Below are positions 39,204 through 55,105 of a DNA stretch of 64,000 nucleotides, piece by piece. Every line of letters starts with the position of its first letter. The stretch's first letter is position 1. The notes under the pieces were generated by a model. The model did not search any database. It saw nothing but the letters and a program-made list of their open reading frames with translations, and was not told the origin of the DNA. Source of the DNA: Thermococcus thermotolerans (GTDB taxonomy: Archaea; Methanobacteriota_B; Thermococci; Thermococcales; Thermococcaceae); the NCBI RefSeq assembly GCF_024707485.1, contig NZ_CP102602.1, positions 868,001 through 932,000 of the forward strand, given 5' to 3'. Both the position numbers and the translations under genes were made by a program.

Positions 39204-40501
39204 TAGCGGTTCTCGTAGTCAAAGACTATCTCCTTCTTTTCTCCGGGGTCAACAGTAACCTTGAACTCCACGTAGTTCATGGTTTCGTCCATCGGCTCAA
39301 CGCTTGAACTGATAATTCTGCCCCACTTGTAGTGCCTGACTACCACCGTCTTGGAGTCCTTTCCGAAGTTCTCAAGGGTTATCCTGATCCTGTAGTAGGC
39401 GTAGCCCTCACCGTTCTTCTGCTCAAGCACTGTTGTTGTGCCCTTAAGGTCATAGTCCCTGCCGACGCCTATTCTGAGGGTATCTCCTTTGGGCGTGTGT
39501 TCTATGGCCCTCTCACCTATAAGCAGTGTCCCGTCGTCGGTTTCCCTGTATATCTCAACTATCCCGGCCGGAAGAACCTTCTCGGTCTTGAAGGATATCG
39601 ACTCGTAGACAGGCCCCTCGCCGGAATAAGGCCAGCTCTCGTAGAGGTACTCCCTCTCGAAGGGAACCTCGAAGCTTATGTAGGGATACATCATCGTGCT
39701 GGCCGGGTTGATGTCTGCCACACCGAGCTTGTAGAGATAGAACGCCTCTATCTTCTCCGGCTCGCCGACGCTGACCTGGTCGGTTCCCTTCTCTGCCATC
39801 GTGTAGAGAACTCTCGGTTGGGGTAGAGCCTGATACAGCTGGACGTCGCCGGCAACCAGGAGAACCTTTGCATCCCTGAACTCCTGGGCCGTCGGGTTGT
39901 TGAGGACTATGTAGCCGTAGAGCCTCGCATTGTCGCCGATGTAGAGCTTGTACCTGCTCTCCCAGCTCATGTTGGAGACGCGGTAGATGATGCTCACGTT
40001 GTACTTCCCGGCTTTTTCGGCCTGGAGGACCGCATAAACGCTCGCTTCCCCCTCAAGGTTCTTAGCTTTAAAGTAGGCCACCTCGTTCGGGTTTATGAGG
40101 TAGTATCCGTCCCCCTCGATGGCTATCTTCCCGTTCCTGAAGCCGAGGAACTTTCCGGCTATGGTCTCTCCGCCCCTCAGCCTGACCTCGACCTCGCTTC
40201 CGACGTTGGCGCTGTAAACGTCTTTAGAGCCTCTGCTGAAGACCCCGAGGACGTGAACGCCCTCGTCGAGCGGCCTTATCGTGACCTCGGCTATGTTCAG
40301 CCCCGCCAGCTCATCAAGGGGAACATCGTTCATGCCCTCCTTCAGCTCAATCTCAAGCGTTTTCTCAACGACGCCTATCTTGGCCGAATTGTACAGCACA
40401 ACGGTCGTATCTACCTGAGATGCCTTGCCGCCCTGGAAGGAAAAAATCGCCAGAATTATCACCAAAATTCCTCCAATCCCCGCGATAATTTTTCTCTTCA
40501 T
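39200..40501 (-). CDS. DUF4139-type exported protein
   Basis: 433 residues from ATG 40501, behind TGATAGGG. An N-terminal hydrophobic segment (IIAGIGGILVIILAIFSF) may be a signal anchor. The ectodomain pattern VYAVLQAEKAGKYNVSIIYRVSNMSWESRYKL is the DUF4139 core, followed by VLNNPTAQEFRDAKVLLVAGD and many beta strands. It probably acts outside the membrane. No enzyme motif was found. Confidence 0.82.
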   Translation of the reverse strand: MKRKIIAGIGGILVIILAIFSFQGGKASQVDTTVVLYNSAKIGVVEKTLEIELKEGMNDVPLDELAGLNIAEVTIRPLDEGVHVLGVFSRGSKDVYSANVGSEVEVRLRGGETIAGKFLGFRNGKIAIEGDGYYLINPNEVAYFKAKNLEGEASVYAVLQAEKAGKYNVSIIYRVSNMSWESRYKLYIGDNARLYGYIVLNNPTAQEFRDAKVLLVAGDVQLYQALPQPRVLYTMAEKGTDQVSVGEPEKIEAFYLYKLGVADINPASTMMYPYISFEVPFEREYLYESWPYSGEGPVYESISFKTEKVLPAGIVEIYRETDDGTLLIGERAIEHTPKGDTLRIGVGRDYDLKGTTTVLEQKNGEGYAYYRIRITLENFGKDSKTVVVRHYKWGRIISSSVEPMDETMNYVEFKVTVDPGEKKEIVFDYENRY

Positions 40502-40655
40502 CCCTATCACCAATAACACCTTGGACTTTGGAGTATTTATACCCCAGACATCGCTTCAAAGCCGTTAGAAACGAAAGAAACGATAGGTTGACGAATGGAA
40601 ACCCTTTTAACCCCCCGGCCGGATTGAGAACTGTCAGGCTTATGAGGTGATTGGT

Positions 40656-41354
40656 ATGGACAGGATTGAGAAGGCTAGGGCAATCATCGAGAAGGCCAAG
40701 GCCGAAAACAGGCCGCTCGTCGAGCCTGAGGCGAAGGAGATACTCAAGCTCTACGGCGTCCCGGTTCCGGACTTCAAAGTTGCAACCAACGAGGACGAAG
40801 CTGTTCAGTTCGCCCGTGAAATCGGCTACCCGGTCGTCATGAAGATCGTTTCTCCGCAGATCATCCACAAGAGCGACGCCGGCGGTGTCAAGGTCAACAT
40901 CAAGAACGACGAAGAAGCTAGAGAGGCCTTCAAGACCATCATGGAGAACGCCAGGAACTACAAGCCCGATGCAGACCTCTGGGGCGTCATCGTCTACAAG
41001 ATGCTCCCGCTCGGCAAAGAGGTCATCGTCGGTATGATCCGCGACCCACAGTTCGGCCCGGCGATAATGTTCGGTCTCGGTGGAATCTTCGTCGAGATCC
41101 TCAAGGACGTCAGCTTCCGCGTCGCCCCGATAACCAGGGAGGAAGCCCTCGACATGATCAAGGAGATCAAGGCCTACCCGATCCTCGCCGGAGCCCGTGG
41201 TGAGAAGCCGGTGAACATCGAGGCCCTCGCCGAGATAATCACCAAGGTCGGCCAGCTCGCCCTTGAGCTCCCGGAGATCAAGGAGCTCGACATCAACCCC
41301 ATCTTCGCCTACGAGGACAGCGCGGTTGCCGTCGACGCCAGGATGCTTCTCTGA
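40656..41354 (+). CDS. acdB: ADP-forming acyl-CoA synthetase, beta subunit
   Basis: 232 residues from ATG 40656, after GAGGTGA. An ATP-grasp domain: YGVPVPDFKVATNEDEAV, YPVVMKIVSPQIIHKSDAGGVKV, MIRDPQFGPAIMFGLGGIFVE and LDINPIFAYEDSAVAVDARM. The His in IIHKSD belongs to the phosphoryl-transfer set of the family. It makes ATP from acyl-CoA, ADP and phosphate at the end of peptide or sugar fermentation. The alpha subunit is not in this window. The paralogue (ACS I, II or other) cannot be told. Confidence 0.93.
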   Translation: MDRIEKARAIIEKAKAENRPLVEPEAKEILKLYGVPVPDFKVATNEDEAVQFAREIGYPVVMKIVSPQIIHKSDAGGVKVNIKNDEEAREAFKTIMENARNYKPDADLWGVIVYKMLPLGKEVIVGMIRDPQFGPAIMFGLGGIFVEILKDVSFRVAPITREEALDMIKEIKAYPILAGARGEKPVNIEALAEIITKVGQLALELPEIKELDINPIFAYEDSAVAVDARMLL

Positions 41355-44957
<3,603 letters not shown>

Positions 44958-44961
44958 GCCC

Positions 44962-45579
44962 ATGATACGGGTTAAACTGAGGGCCTGGACTGCCTCTTTC
45001 CGTTATCCCACCTTTCAGTCGGGCTACCAGCCAACCCTACCGGTCCCACCGCCTTCAACCATACAGGGGATTCTTTCAGCTGCCAAAGGCGAGCCAGTCT
45101 ACCTGACCGAGCTCCCCTACGTTGGCTACGTCTTCAGGAGCGGGGGAAAGGGCCTTGACCTCGAAAAAATCTACGCCCTTGGAAAGGTCGAGACGGACAT
45201 AATGAGGCGCGAGTTCCTCTACAATGCTGAACTATACCTCTACCTGCCCGATGAGTGGAAGGAACACTTCAGAAGGCCGAGATACCAGCTTCTCCTCGGT
45301 CGTTCGAGCGACGTGGCAACGGTCGAGGAGATAAAGGAGGTTAGCCTTGAGGAGAAGGAAGCACCCGTCGGTGGGACGGTCCTCCCTGTGAACCTTGGAG
45401 TTCCCGGCGTCGTTCACGCCCTCGTTGTCGAGTACGACTACTCGGTAACGCCGAGGAAGGCGAGGCTCGTTAGGCCCTTCGTCGTCCTTCCGTTCCCAAG
45501 GGGCAAGGCACCGAGGCTGAAGTTTCCCTACGATAAAGAACTCGGTGTCGGGGTCTACCTCCACAGGTGGCACGAATGA
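44962..45579 (+). CDS. cas5: Cas5 subunit (Cas5t)
   Basis: 205 residues beginning with the Cas5 ferredoxin-like strand IRVKLRAWTASFRYPTFQSG and LPVPPPSTIQGILSAAKG. It caps the 5' tag end of crRNA in Cascade. The family is often confused with Cas7 and Cas6 by fold, but the N-terminal pattern and the position fit Cas5. It overlaps cas3 by 4 nt. Confidence 0.92.
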   Translation: MIRVKLRAWTASFRYPTFQSGYQPTLPVPPPSTIQGILSAAKGEPVYLTELPYVGYVFRSGGKGLDLEKIYALGKVETDIMRREFLYNAELYLYLPDEWKEHFRRPRYQLLLGRSSDVATVEEIKEVSLEEKEAPVGGTVLPVNLGVPGVVHALVVEYDYSVTPRKARLVRPFVVLPFPRGKAPRLKFPYDKELGVGVYLHRWHE

Positions 45580-47753
45580 GGGTCTGCTACGCCAAGTTCC
45601 TCCCGCACGATTTCCTTGAGTGCCACACAAACGACGCTATAAACGTGCTGAAGAGCATGAGAAGAGCCTTTAAGTGGCTTGAAGAGTTCTTCCCACGCAT
45701 TTGGGAGCTTTCTTTTTATTCCGTCCTTCTCCACGACCTCGGTAAGTGTGCGAGCGGGTTCCAGAGGGACCCGAGAAAGTGGGGCTACCGCCACGAGATA
45801 CTCTCGACACCGTTTACCTCCTTCCTTAGCCTTCCTGATGATGAGAGAAACCTCGTGGCTCTCGCAATCCTCACTCATCACCGAACCCTCGACGAGATTG
45901 AGGAGGTACTGCCAGGTGGGGAACACCGGGGGGAGTTTGAGGAGAAGGTTGGGGAGCTCCTTCAGAACAGGGACTACATTGAGGGAATTTTCTTCGAGCG
46001 GGTTCCCTACTGGGAGCTGTACTTCTTCGGAAGGAGAAAAGGAATTTTCAATCCTCCAGCGGACTGGATCGAAGGGATTAGGGACTACGACTTCGACTCC
46101 CTGCTCGGCTGGTACGAGCGGAATGCTGGGAAGTACTGGAACGAGCTCCTTTTCCTCCGTGGAATTCTCAACGCTTCAGACCACCTTGCTTCAGCCGGTG
46201 AGCTTGCCGTTCGCTTGCTGTCCGACATAAGAACCGCCGTTGAGTCCCATCTTCCCCCGGAGCACTGGAGGCCCCTCCAAAAAGAGGCGAGTGAAACGGA
46301 GGGCAACTTAATCCTACGCGCGCCGACGGGTTACGGCAAGACCGAGGCTTCTCTCCTCTGGGCCAACCGGAATGCGTTCCAAACCAGGAAAGGAATAGCC
46401 AGCAGGATATTCTACGTCCTCCCATACAAGGCCAGCATAAACGCCATGCACTCGCGCCTTTTGACTCTCTTCCGCGAGCCAGAACTCGTGGGCGTTCTTC
46501 ACAGCTCTGCAGCCTTTTACCTTTACTCCTCCAAGCTGGAATACAAACGCCTCTCCTCGCTCTACAGGAAGATTTATACGCCCCTCAAGGTCACGACGCC
46601 GTTTCAGCTCATGAAACCTTTCTTCGGCGTTGGCTTTCCTGAGATGGGTCTGACGGAGCTGACTGGCTCGCTCCTCATCTTCGACGAGATTCACGCCTAC
46701 GAACCAAACGTCCTTGGGATAATCCTCGCCATGCTCGAACTGCTGAGGGAGAGAAAAACCAAGACCCTAGTGATGACGGCCACACTACCAAAATTCCTTG
46801 AGGAACTCTTGCGCGATATTCTTAAGCCCCGTTTGTTGAGTGTCGAGCCGGAGGAGGCCAACAGGTTTACGAGGCACCGCGTGAACGTCATAGACGGCTC
46901 GATGGACGAGGTTGGGGAGCTTCTCACTGAAGTCCGGGCGGAAGGCCCCGTTCTCATAGCTTGCAATACGGTATCAAGGGCGATTGATGTTTACTCGCAC
47001 CTGCGCGATGATTATAACACCATGCTCCTTCACAGCAGGTTCACCTACGGAGACAGGGAGGAGAAGGAGAGGAAGCTCCTTGTGAACCTAAACGACTACG
47101 ACGTCGTCGTTGCCACCCAAGTTGTGGAAGTTTCGCTCGACATAAGCTTCTCGACGATAATCACAGAACCTGCTCCCCTCGATGCCCTGATTCAGCGCTT
47201 CGGCAGAGTGAACAGGCGGGGATTTGGAGAACCGAGGGACGTTTATATCCTGACGAAGGGGGGCGATGGAGACAAAAAGGTGTATCCGATGGAAGTCGTG
47301 AGGGAGAGCCTCAAACTCCTTGCGGAACTCAACGGAAAGCCCCTTCTTGAATCGATGGTTCCGGAACTCGTTACCAGTGCGTACGAGCCGTTGGCAAACA
47401 AGCTTAGGACGGACGTCATGACTTATCGCGAGCAGGCCCTTGAGCTGTTTAGGAGTCGGAAGCCACTGAGGGGCAGGGAGAGCGAACAGAGGTTCTACGA
47501 GATGTTCCACGGCCTCGAAGCGGTTCCTAGTGTTTATCAGGACAGGGTCCTGGAACTGATTATCCATGGGAGGTCAATCGAGGTCCACCGATATCTCGTT
47601 CCCGTTCCATGGTGGCTCTTTATGAGCGAAAGCTACGCCTTCCATCGTCTTTCCGACAGGGGGCCTGGTAAATACGTTCTCGTTGCGGAGCTTGAGTACA
47701 GCCCCGAGCTTGGCCTTCTGAGAGAACCGTCAAGCGGGGGCGAGGCGCTGTGA
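45576..47753 (+). CDS. cas3: Cas3 HD nuclease-helicase
   Basis: 725 residues from ATG 45576 (overlapping the cas5 stop); a GTG at 45567 is rejected. HD nuclease part: VLLHDLGKCASGF and AILTHHRTLDE. Helicase part: Walker A RAPTGYGKTEASLLWA, DExH-type LLIFDEIHAYEP, motif III VMTATLP, and motif VI IQRFGRVNRRG. It degrades DNA marked by Cascade. HD and helicase are joined in one chain. Confidence 0.96.
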   Translation: MRVCYAKFLPHDFLECHTNDAINVLKSMRRAFKWLEEFFPRIWELSFYSVLLHDLGKCASGFQRDPRKWGYRHEILSTPFTSFLSLPDDERNLVALAILTHHRTLDEIEEVLPGGEHRGEFEEKVGELLQNRDYIEGIFFERVPYWELYFFGRRKGIFNPPADWIEGIRDYDFDSLLGWYERNAGKYWNELLFLRGILNASDHLASAGELAVRLLSDIRTAVESHLPPEHWRPLQKEASETEGNLILRAPTGYGKTEASLLWANRNAFQTRKGIASRIFYVLPYKASINAMHSRLLTLFREPELVGVLHSSAAFYLYSSKLEYKRLSSLYRKIYTPLKVTTPFQLMKPFFGVGFPEMGLTELTGSLLIFDEIHAYEPNVLGIILAMLELLRERKTKTLVMTATLPKFLEELLRDILKPRLLSVEPEEANRFTRHRVNVIDGSMDEVGELLTEVRAEGPVLIACNTVSRAIDVYSHLRDDYNTMLLHSRFTYGDREEKERKLLVNLNDYDVVVATQVVEVSLDISFSTIITEPAPLDALIQRFGRVNRRGFGEPRDVYILTKGGDGDKKVYPMEVVRESLKLLAELNGKPLLESMVPELVTSAYEPLANKLRTDVMTYREQALELFRSRKPLRGRESEQRFYEMFHGLEAVPSVYQDRVLELIIHGRSIEVHRYLVPVPWWLFMSESYAFHRLSDRGPGKYVLVAELEYSPELGLLREPSSGGEAL

Positions 47754-47763
47754 GCTACAACAA

Positions 47764-47780
47764 AAACTATAAAATTTATT
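47764..47780 (+). promoter_or_regulatory. Internal promoter before the ATPase gene
   Basis: AAACTATAAAATTTATT lies between cas3 and the ATPase gene in a sharply AT-rich 57-bp gap. Initiation would be near 47797, about 14 nt before the ATG, which has AGGTGAAGGTG before it. This separates the interference genes from the ATPase-cas4-cas1 unit. Confidence 0.55.
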
Positions 47781-47810
47781 ACATAAAATACTGTTACAGG
47801 TGAAGGTGTA

Positions 47811-48917
47811 ATGAAGGCACCCTTCGTCTATGGGAGAAAAGTGGGCAGGGAACACTTTGCAGACAGAGAGGAAGAGGTTGAGAGGCTCAAAATAGCCATG
47901 ATGAGCGGTCAGAACGTTATCATATACTCACCAAGGCGCTATGGAAAGAGTTCCCTCGTGGGCATTGCCCTGGAGGAACTTGGGAAAAAAGTGTATCCGA
48001 TAGAAGTCGACTGCTCGGGGGTCCTCACCAAGAAAGAGCTTGCCGAGAGAATAAGCTCGGCAGCGATAAGAACATGGAAAGGACGGATAGAGGAGTTCCT
48101 GAGGAAGCTGTTTAAAACAACAACGCCCAGAATCATCATAGGAAAAAGACTCAGCGTGGAGTTTGTTGTGGGAGAGGAAAACACCGCCCTCGAAGAAGCT
48201 CTAAAGTTGCCAAAGCGTCTCGCGGAGATCACAGGAAAGAGAGTTGTGGTCGTTTTTGATGAGTTCCAAGAGGTGAGCAACCTTGGAAAGGAAGTTCTCC
48301 CAAAAATGCGCGCCGAATTTCAGAAACATAAGGGCGTGACCTACGTCTTCGTGGGGAGCAAGCAGGGGATGATGCGTGAGATATTCCAGTCACCCAGCAG
48401 TCCCTTTTACAACTTCGGGATGCACATGATTCTCAAGAGAATCCCAGAGGGGAAGTTCAAGCCCTTCATTGAAAACAAATTCAAGGAGAGTGGGTTTGAG
48501 ATTGACGACGAGCTGATAGACTCCGTGCTGAGGATAACTAAAGGACATCCTCACTACACGCAGATGCTGTGCTACCGACTGTGGTTAAACGCCCTCCTTT
48601 CGAAGAGGGGCGGTATATCCGGGGAAGACCTGGAGAAAGCCCTTGAAGAGATACTCAACGAAACAGCGGAGTTCTTTGAGGAAATGTGGGACTCCCTGAC
48701 GATAAACCAGCGGAGGCTCCTCGTTGCGATAGCGCGGAACGAGAGCGACCTTTACTCAAGGGACTTCCTTAACCGATACGGCTTTGAAAGGGCTTCAACA
48801 GTCCAGGCGGCGTTGAGGGCCCTTAAAGAAAAGGAGCTGATAGTGCGGGAAAATGGAAAATACTTGATAGAAAATCCCCTCTTTGAGCTCTGGATACTCA
48901 AGGTAAGCGAGGGCTGA
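47811..48917 (+). CDS. Archaeal P-loop ATPase (COG1672-like) inside the cas operon
   Basis: 368 residues. It starts APFVYGRKVGREHFADREEEVERL, the usual opening of archaeal STAND-like ATPases. Walker A is YSPRRYGKSSLVG and Walker B is VVVFDEFQEVSN. A sensor-like GHPHYTQMLCYRLW and a C-terminal winged helix (ERASTVQAALRALKEKELIVREN) follow. Such ATPases are common in Thermococcales genomes, often solitary. Here it lies between cas3 and cas4, with its own TATA box and 3 nt before cas4. It is not a known Cas protein. Confidence 0.88.
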   Translation: MKAPFVYGRKVGREHFADREEEVERLKIAMMSGQNVIIYSPRRYGKSSLVGIALEELGKKVYPIEVDCSGVLTKKELAERISSAAIRTWKGRIEEFLRKLFKTTTPRIIIGKRLSVEFVVGEENTALEEALKLPKRLAEITGKRVVVVFDEFQEVSNLGKEVLPKMRAEFQKHKGVTYVFVGSKQGMMREIFQSPSSPFYNFGMHMILKRIPEGKFKPFIENKFKESGFEIDDELIDSVLRITKGHPHYTQMLCYRLWLNALLSKRGGISGEDLEKALEEILNETAEFFEEMWDSLTINQRRLLVAIARNESDLYSRDFLNRYGFERASTVQAALRALKEKELIVRENGKYLIENPLFELWILKVSEG

Positions 48918-51351
<2,434 letters not shown>

Positions 51352-51873
51352 GCCACCACCATAGAGAGTATCAAGGCAGGGCTTTTAGGGGTTGCGATTG
51401 TGTCATATCACGTTTAAATACCCAAAATATCCCTAAGATGGGTGTTTGAGGAGCATATTCAAAAACACCGCCCGCTCAGCGTTTGGGAAGTCTTAAATAA
51501 CCTGAAGTTATAATATACCAGATTGTTATTTATTCGTCCAATAAATGTAACTAAATTTTTTCAGAATAGATGGATAAGCCAGAAATACCCTCAAAATTTC
51601 CTATACCCCCATAGAAATAGACCTTTCAGAATTTAGTGCGAATTCCTGCTCTGTTCTTTCAAATAAAAGCACGACAAGATTCTGGAGACCACAAAGTAAC
51701 AACAAGCAGGTGACTAAAACGAAGGCCCCACGGTTAGTAGAAAGCCATAAAACCCAGGAGAGGGCCAAAATTGGAACCCCCAGCAAGCTCCACGAAACCC
51801 CCTCCGAAGAAAGATTTATAAAAACAAAGAGTGTTTATTCCTTTATAGGGCAAAAGAAGGTAAAAGCCGCCCT
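51352..51873 (+). promoter_or_regulatory. CRISPR leader and array promoter
   Basis: About 520 bp without a gene between cas2 and the first repeat; AT-rich at the cas2 side. The array promoter is the TATA box ATTTATAAAA (51814-51823). Initiation near 51848 would give a leader of about 25 nt before repeat 1. The first 70 bp also carry the cas2 promoter on the other strand. A 61-codon antisense frame here is not a gene. Confidence 0.75.
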
Positions 51874-53832
51874 GTTGTAATAAGACTCTAGGAGAATTGA
51901 AAGGAGAGCAGGATTGTCGGCAGAGCTTGCAAGAAGGATGTTGTAATAAGACTCTAGGAGAATTGAAAGCTCACTAGGGAGTTGACGAAAGATTTCAATC
52001 TGGAGTTGTAATAAGACTCTAGGAGAATTGAAAGGGCTTTCCCACATCCGGAACTCGCCGGCCTAAATAAAGTTGTAATAAGACTCTAGGAGAATTGAAA
52101 GGGAAAGGTTTATGTGATTGCTGTGGTGTTAGGAATGGTTGTAATAAGACTCTAGGAGAATTGAAAGACGGAGAGGTGGCTATGGGCTTTCCTCTCTCAT
52201 GGATGTTGTAATAAGACTCTAGGAGAATTGAAAGCAATCTCTTTATCAATGTAAAGATTCAACCGGACTTTACGTTGTAATAAGACTCTAGGAGAATTGA
52301 AAGTCACATAGCTGACAGCTCTCTGGTCGCGCTTGCGCCAGAAGTCGTTGTAATAAGACTCTAGGAGAATTGAAAGGATCTACTACTATGACCCAGATGG
52401 GCTCACCACAGACGTTGTAATAAGACTCTAGGAGAATTGAAAGCTTCACTGAGCTCGAAGACTACGACCTCGTCTGGCTCAGTTGTAATAAGACTCTAGG
52501 AGAATTGAAAGAGCATCGACGTCACCAACGTCCCCGCAATGGTTGTGTTGTAATAAGACTCTAGGAGAATTGAAAGGCCTAGACATCGTTGAGCTCGTGG
52601 AAGCGCTCAAGGTTGTAATAAGACTCTAGGAGAATTGAAAGTCCTCCGTGGTGATGGCAACAAAGTCCCCCGCCTCGAGTTGTAATAAGACTCTAGGAGA
52701 ATTGAAAGATGTTGTCGCTCAGCATGATGTTCTTCGTCCCGTCCCGTTGTAATAAGACTCTAGGAGAATTGAAAGTTCGGAGTCATGATGCCCTCGGGGA
52801 AGGGTATATGAGTTGTAATAAGACTCTAGGAGAATTGAAAGGAACCTCCCCTCTTAGGCCAGCGTCCGACTCACGCAGTTGTAATAAGACTCTAGGAGAA
52901 TTGAAAGACGAAGCCTCTCCTTAACCCACCACTTGGGCATGCCTTGTTGTAATAAGACTCTAGGAGAATTGAAAGAGCTCGGTGTATTGTGGCGAGTAGT
53001 TGCTCCAAAAGGTTGTAATAAGACTCTAGGAGAATTGAAAGAAATTCAGTATTGACATACACCCTAATCTCGCCAGCGGTTGTAATAAGACTCTAGGAGA
53101 ATTGAAAGCCGTGAGAAGCCCTTGTAGCGCTTGAGGAAGTGGGTGTTGTAATAAGACTCTAGGAGAATTGAAAGGTGTAGTTGAAGTCAATACCATATGT
53201 CGCCGAGTAGTTGTAATAAGACTCTAGGAGAATTGAAAGAGCTTGAGATGAGGAAGCACATGACTCTTGCAAACCGTTGTAATAAGACTCTAGGAGAATT
53301 GAAAGGCCCATCTCGGTCGAGAGGTAGTCAGCTATCGCACCGTTGTAATAAGACTCTAGGAGAATTGAAAGAAGACTTCAAAGGTTCCCTCTCCTAACCT
53401 AAGCCCGTTGTAATAAGACTCTAGGAGAATTGAAAGCCAAGAGCCTCTGCCTCTCAGTGAGCAAGATGTTCCTCGTTGTAATAAGACTCTAGGAGAATTG
53501 AAAGACGCAGGAATCGGTTGCGATTCGTTTCGAGGCATATCGTTGTAATAAGACTCTAGGAGAATTGAAAGGAGATAAAAGAGCGCCTTGAGGCGACCCT
53601 TGACTGGGTTGTAATAAGACTCTAGGAGAATTGAAAGCTATCACGTCGTCAGCCTCTTCCCTCTTCAAGGACTGGGTTGTAATAAGACTCTAGGAGAATT
53701 GAAAGGAAGGCATTGGAAGAGAGGAACCAGCGCATCAAGGAAGTTGCAATAAGACTCTAGGAGAATTGAAAGTGACTAAAGCCGTCAAGATTTACAAGAA
53801 CAAGTACATGTTGCAATAAGACTCTAGGAGAA
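51874..53832 (+). CRISPR. Type I-B CRISPR array, 30 repeats and 29 spacers
   Basis: The repeat is 30 nt, opening GTTGTAATAAGACTC and closing GAGAATTGAAAG. By reading, repeats 1-28 are identical. Repeat 29 (53743) has T-to-C at position 5, and repeat 30 (53810) has the same change and loses its last seven bases. Spacers are 35-39 nt, with one of 43 (52304-52346). The ATTGAAAG end and the leader on the left show transcription on the plus strand. The decayed right end is the older, leader-distal end. Confidence 0.99.
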
Positions 53833-53858
53833 CAAAACGATGAAAAACCCGGGAAGGG

Positions 53859-54782
53859 TCATCTAAGCAGCATCCCAAAGGAGCGCTCGAAGATCTCGCC
53901 GTGGCCGCCAAAGGCCTCGAACATCCGTTCCGAGTACGCGGATGAGGCGACCCTGAGAAACTCCCGCAGGTTCCTCTGTATCTCGTCGGTCATGGGGACG
54001 TGGAGGGGCATTGGCTCGTAGTAGTCCAGGCCCTTCATGAGCCCAGTTGAAAAGTACCAGAGCGTCTTCCTGACCTTTCTCCCCTTCACAACGGAAAAGC
54101 TTGCCCCGGAGCAGTAGAACGCCGCATGAAGCACGATTATTTTTTCTATCTCAACGCCCTTCCTGAGGAGCCTCTTCCGCTCCGAATCGCCCGAAAGGTC
54201 CGTTATCCTGTAGCCGCTCCTTGTCTGGGTGTCGTGAGGAATCCGCAGGTGGTGGACGTCCTCAACCTTTGGGTCATAGACAAGGACATCGGTCCCCCCA
54301 ACGACAAAGAGCTTTCCATCCCGAACCTCTATAACGGTGTTCTCTGTGCTGAGAACCGTGAGCCCCTTGGCGAGTGCGAGGGCAGACATGGTGCTCTTTC
54401 CGCTGTGGGGATAGCCGATGAAGAGAACCGCTCCTCCCTCGGGCCTTACAATGGACACAGAATCGGTGAGGAATATCCTGCCCTTTTTCATACCCGCCCT
54501 TGCCGCGGCCTGGAGCAGGAAGAAAATCGGCGCTTCGTTGCCGTAGGCGGAGGGCACCCCCGCCTCAAGCTTGTACCTGTCAACGCCGGAGACATCGTAA
54601 ATCGCCCCAAAGACCCTGAATCTGTCGCCCTTGAAGCGCTCGATTACAACCTCCGGGTCGCCGGAGCTTTCATCCACGTCGGGCAGGTAACGCCTTGCAA
54701 AAAGTCCCCTGAAGCCATCTTCAAAGCCATCATCAAGCTCTCCGGTGAAAAGAACGTTAACTCCGCCTATCCTGAGCGCCAT
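53859..54782 (-). CDS. HPr kinase/PEPCK-like P-loop protein
   Basis: 307 residues from ATG 54782, behind GGTGGGTGA; ATG 54797 is an alternative. The central P-loop FIGYPHSGKSTMSALALA is followed by LSTENTVIEVRDGKLFVVGG, the arrangement seen in HprK-like kinases and related archaeal proteins. The N-terminal third is alpha-beta and the C-terminus is helical. The target is unknown, since archaea here lack the PTS. The 3' end lies 27 nt from the CRISPR array and converges with it. Confidence 0.75.
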   Translation of the reverse strand: MALRIGGVNVLFTGELDDGFEDGFRGLFARRYLPDVDESSGDPEVVIERFKGDRFRVFGAIYDVSGVDRYKLEAGVPSAYGNEAPIFFLLQAAARAGMKKGRIFLTDSVSIVRPEGGAVLFIGYPHSGKSTMSALALAKGLTVLSTENTVIEVRDGKLFVVGGTDVLVYDPKVEDVHHLRIPHDTQTRSGYRITDLSGDSERKRLLRKGVEIEKIIVLHAAFYCSGASFSVVKGRKVRKTLWYFSTGLMKGLDYYEPMPLHVPMTDEIQRNLREFLRVASSAYSERMFEAFGGHGEIFERSFGMLLR

Positions 54783-54873
54783 CGCTTCACCCACCATAGG
54801 CTGGGCAGGGGGATTTATAACTTTTCCGTGAAACAGGAGAGGGGAAGGGGCCGTTTTGACATTTACATGTCCA

Positions 54874-55083
54874 TCAGTTTTCTGCCTTCCTCCGCGTGAG
54901 TCCCAGATGGGCCCACCATGCTAGGAAAAAGACGCCGAGGAACATCGCGGCATCTGTTATCATATCGCCCCAAAAAGTCCCGGGGTTGTAAAGCCTGACA
55001 ACGCCGCGCATCACATAGCCAAGTGCATAGAAACCAAAAGCTATGAGCAGAGATGTCGAAAACCTCAATCTCACGATGCCCAC
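54874..55083 (-). CDS. Small membrane protein, two transmembrane helices
   Basis: 69 residues. Helices LLIAFGFYALGYVMRGVV and TDAAMFLGVFFLAWWAHLGL are joined by a short loop, with a basic C-terminus (TRRKAEN). No family was recognised. It lies between the pdo gene and the HprK-like gene, on the same strand, with a 22-nt gap from the pdo stop. Confidence 0.65.
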   Translation of the reverse strand: MGIVRLRFSTSLLIAFGFYALGYVMRGVVRLYNPGTFWGDMITDAAMFLGVFFLAWWAHLGLTRRKAEN

Positions 55084-55105
55084 CGAGAAAAGGAATTAAG
55101 AGCCC

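Noticed and set aside
51601-51786. 61-codon antisense frame in the CRISPR leader
   Set aside because: No ribosome site, and it lies in the leader; hydrophobic composition looks accidental.
52709-53397. Short frames across the CRISPR array
   Set aside because: They repeat the translated CRISPR repeat (CNKTLGELK) and are not genes.
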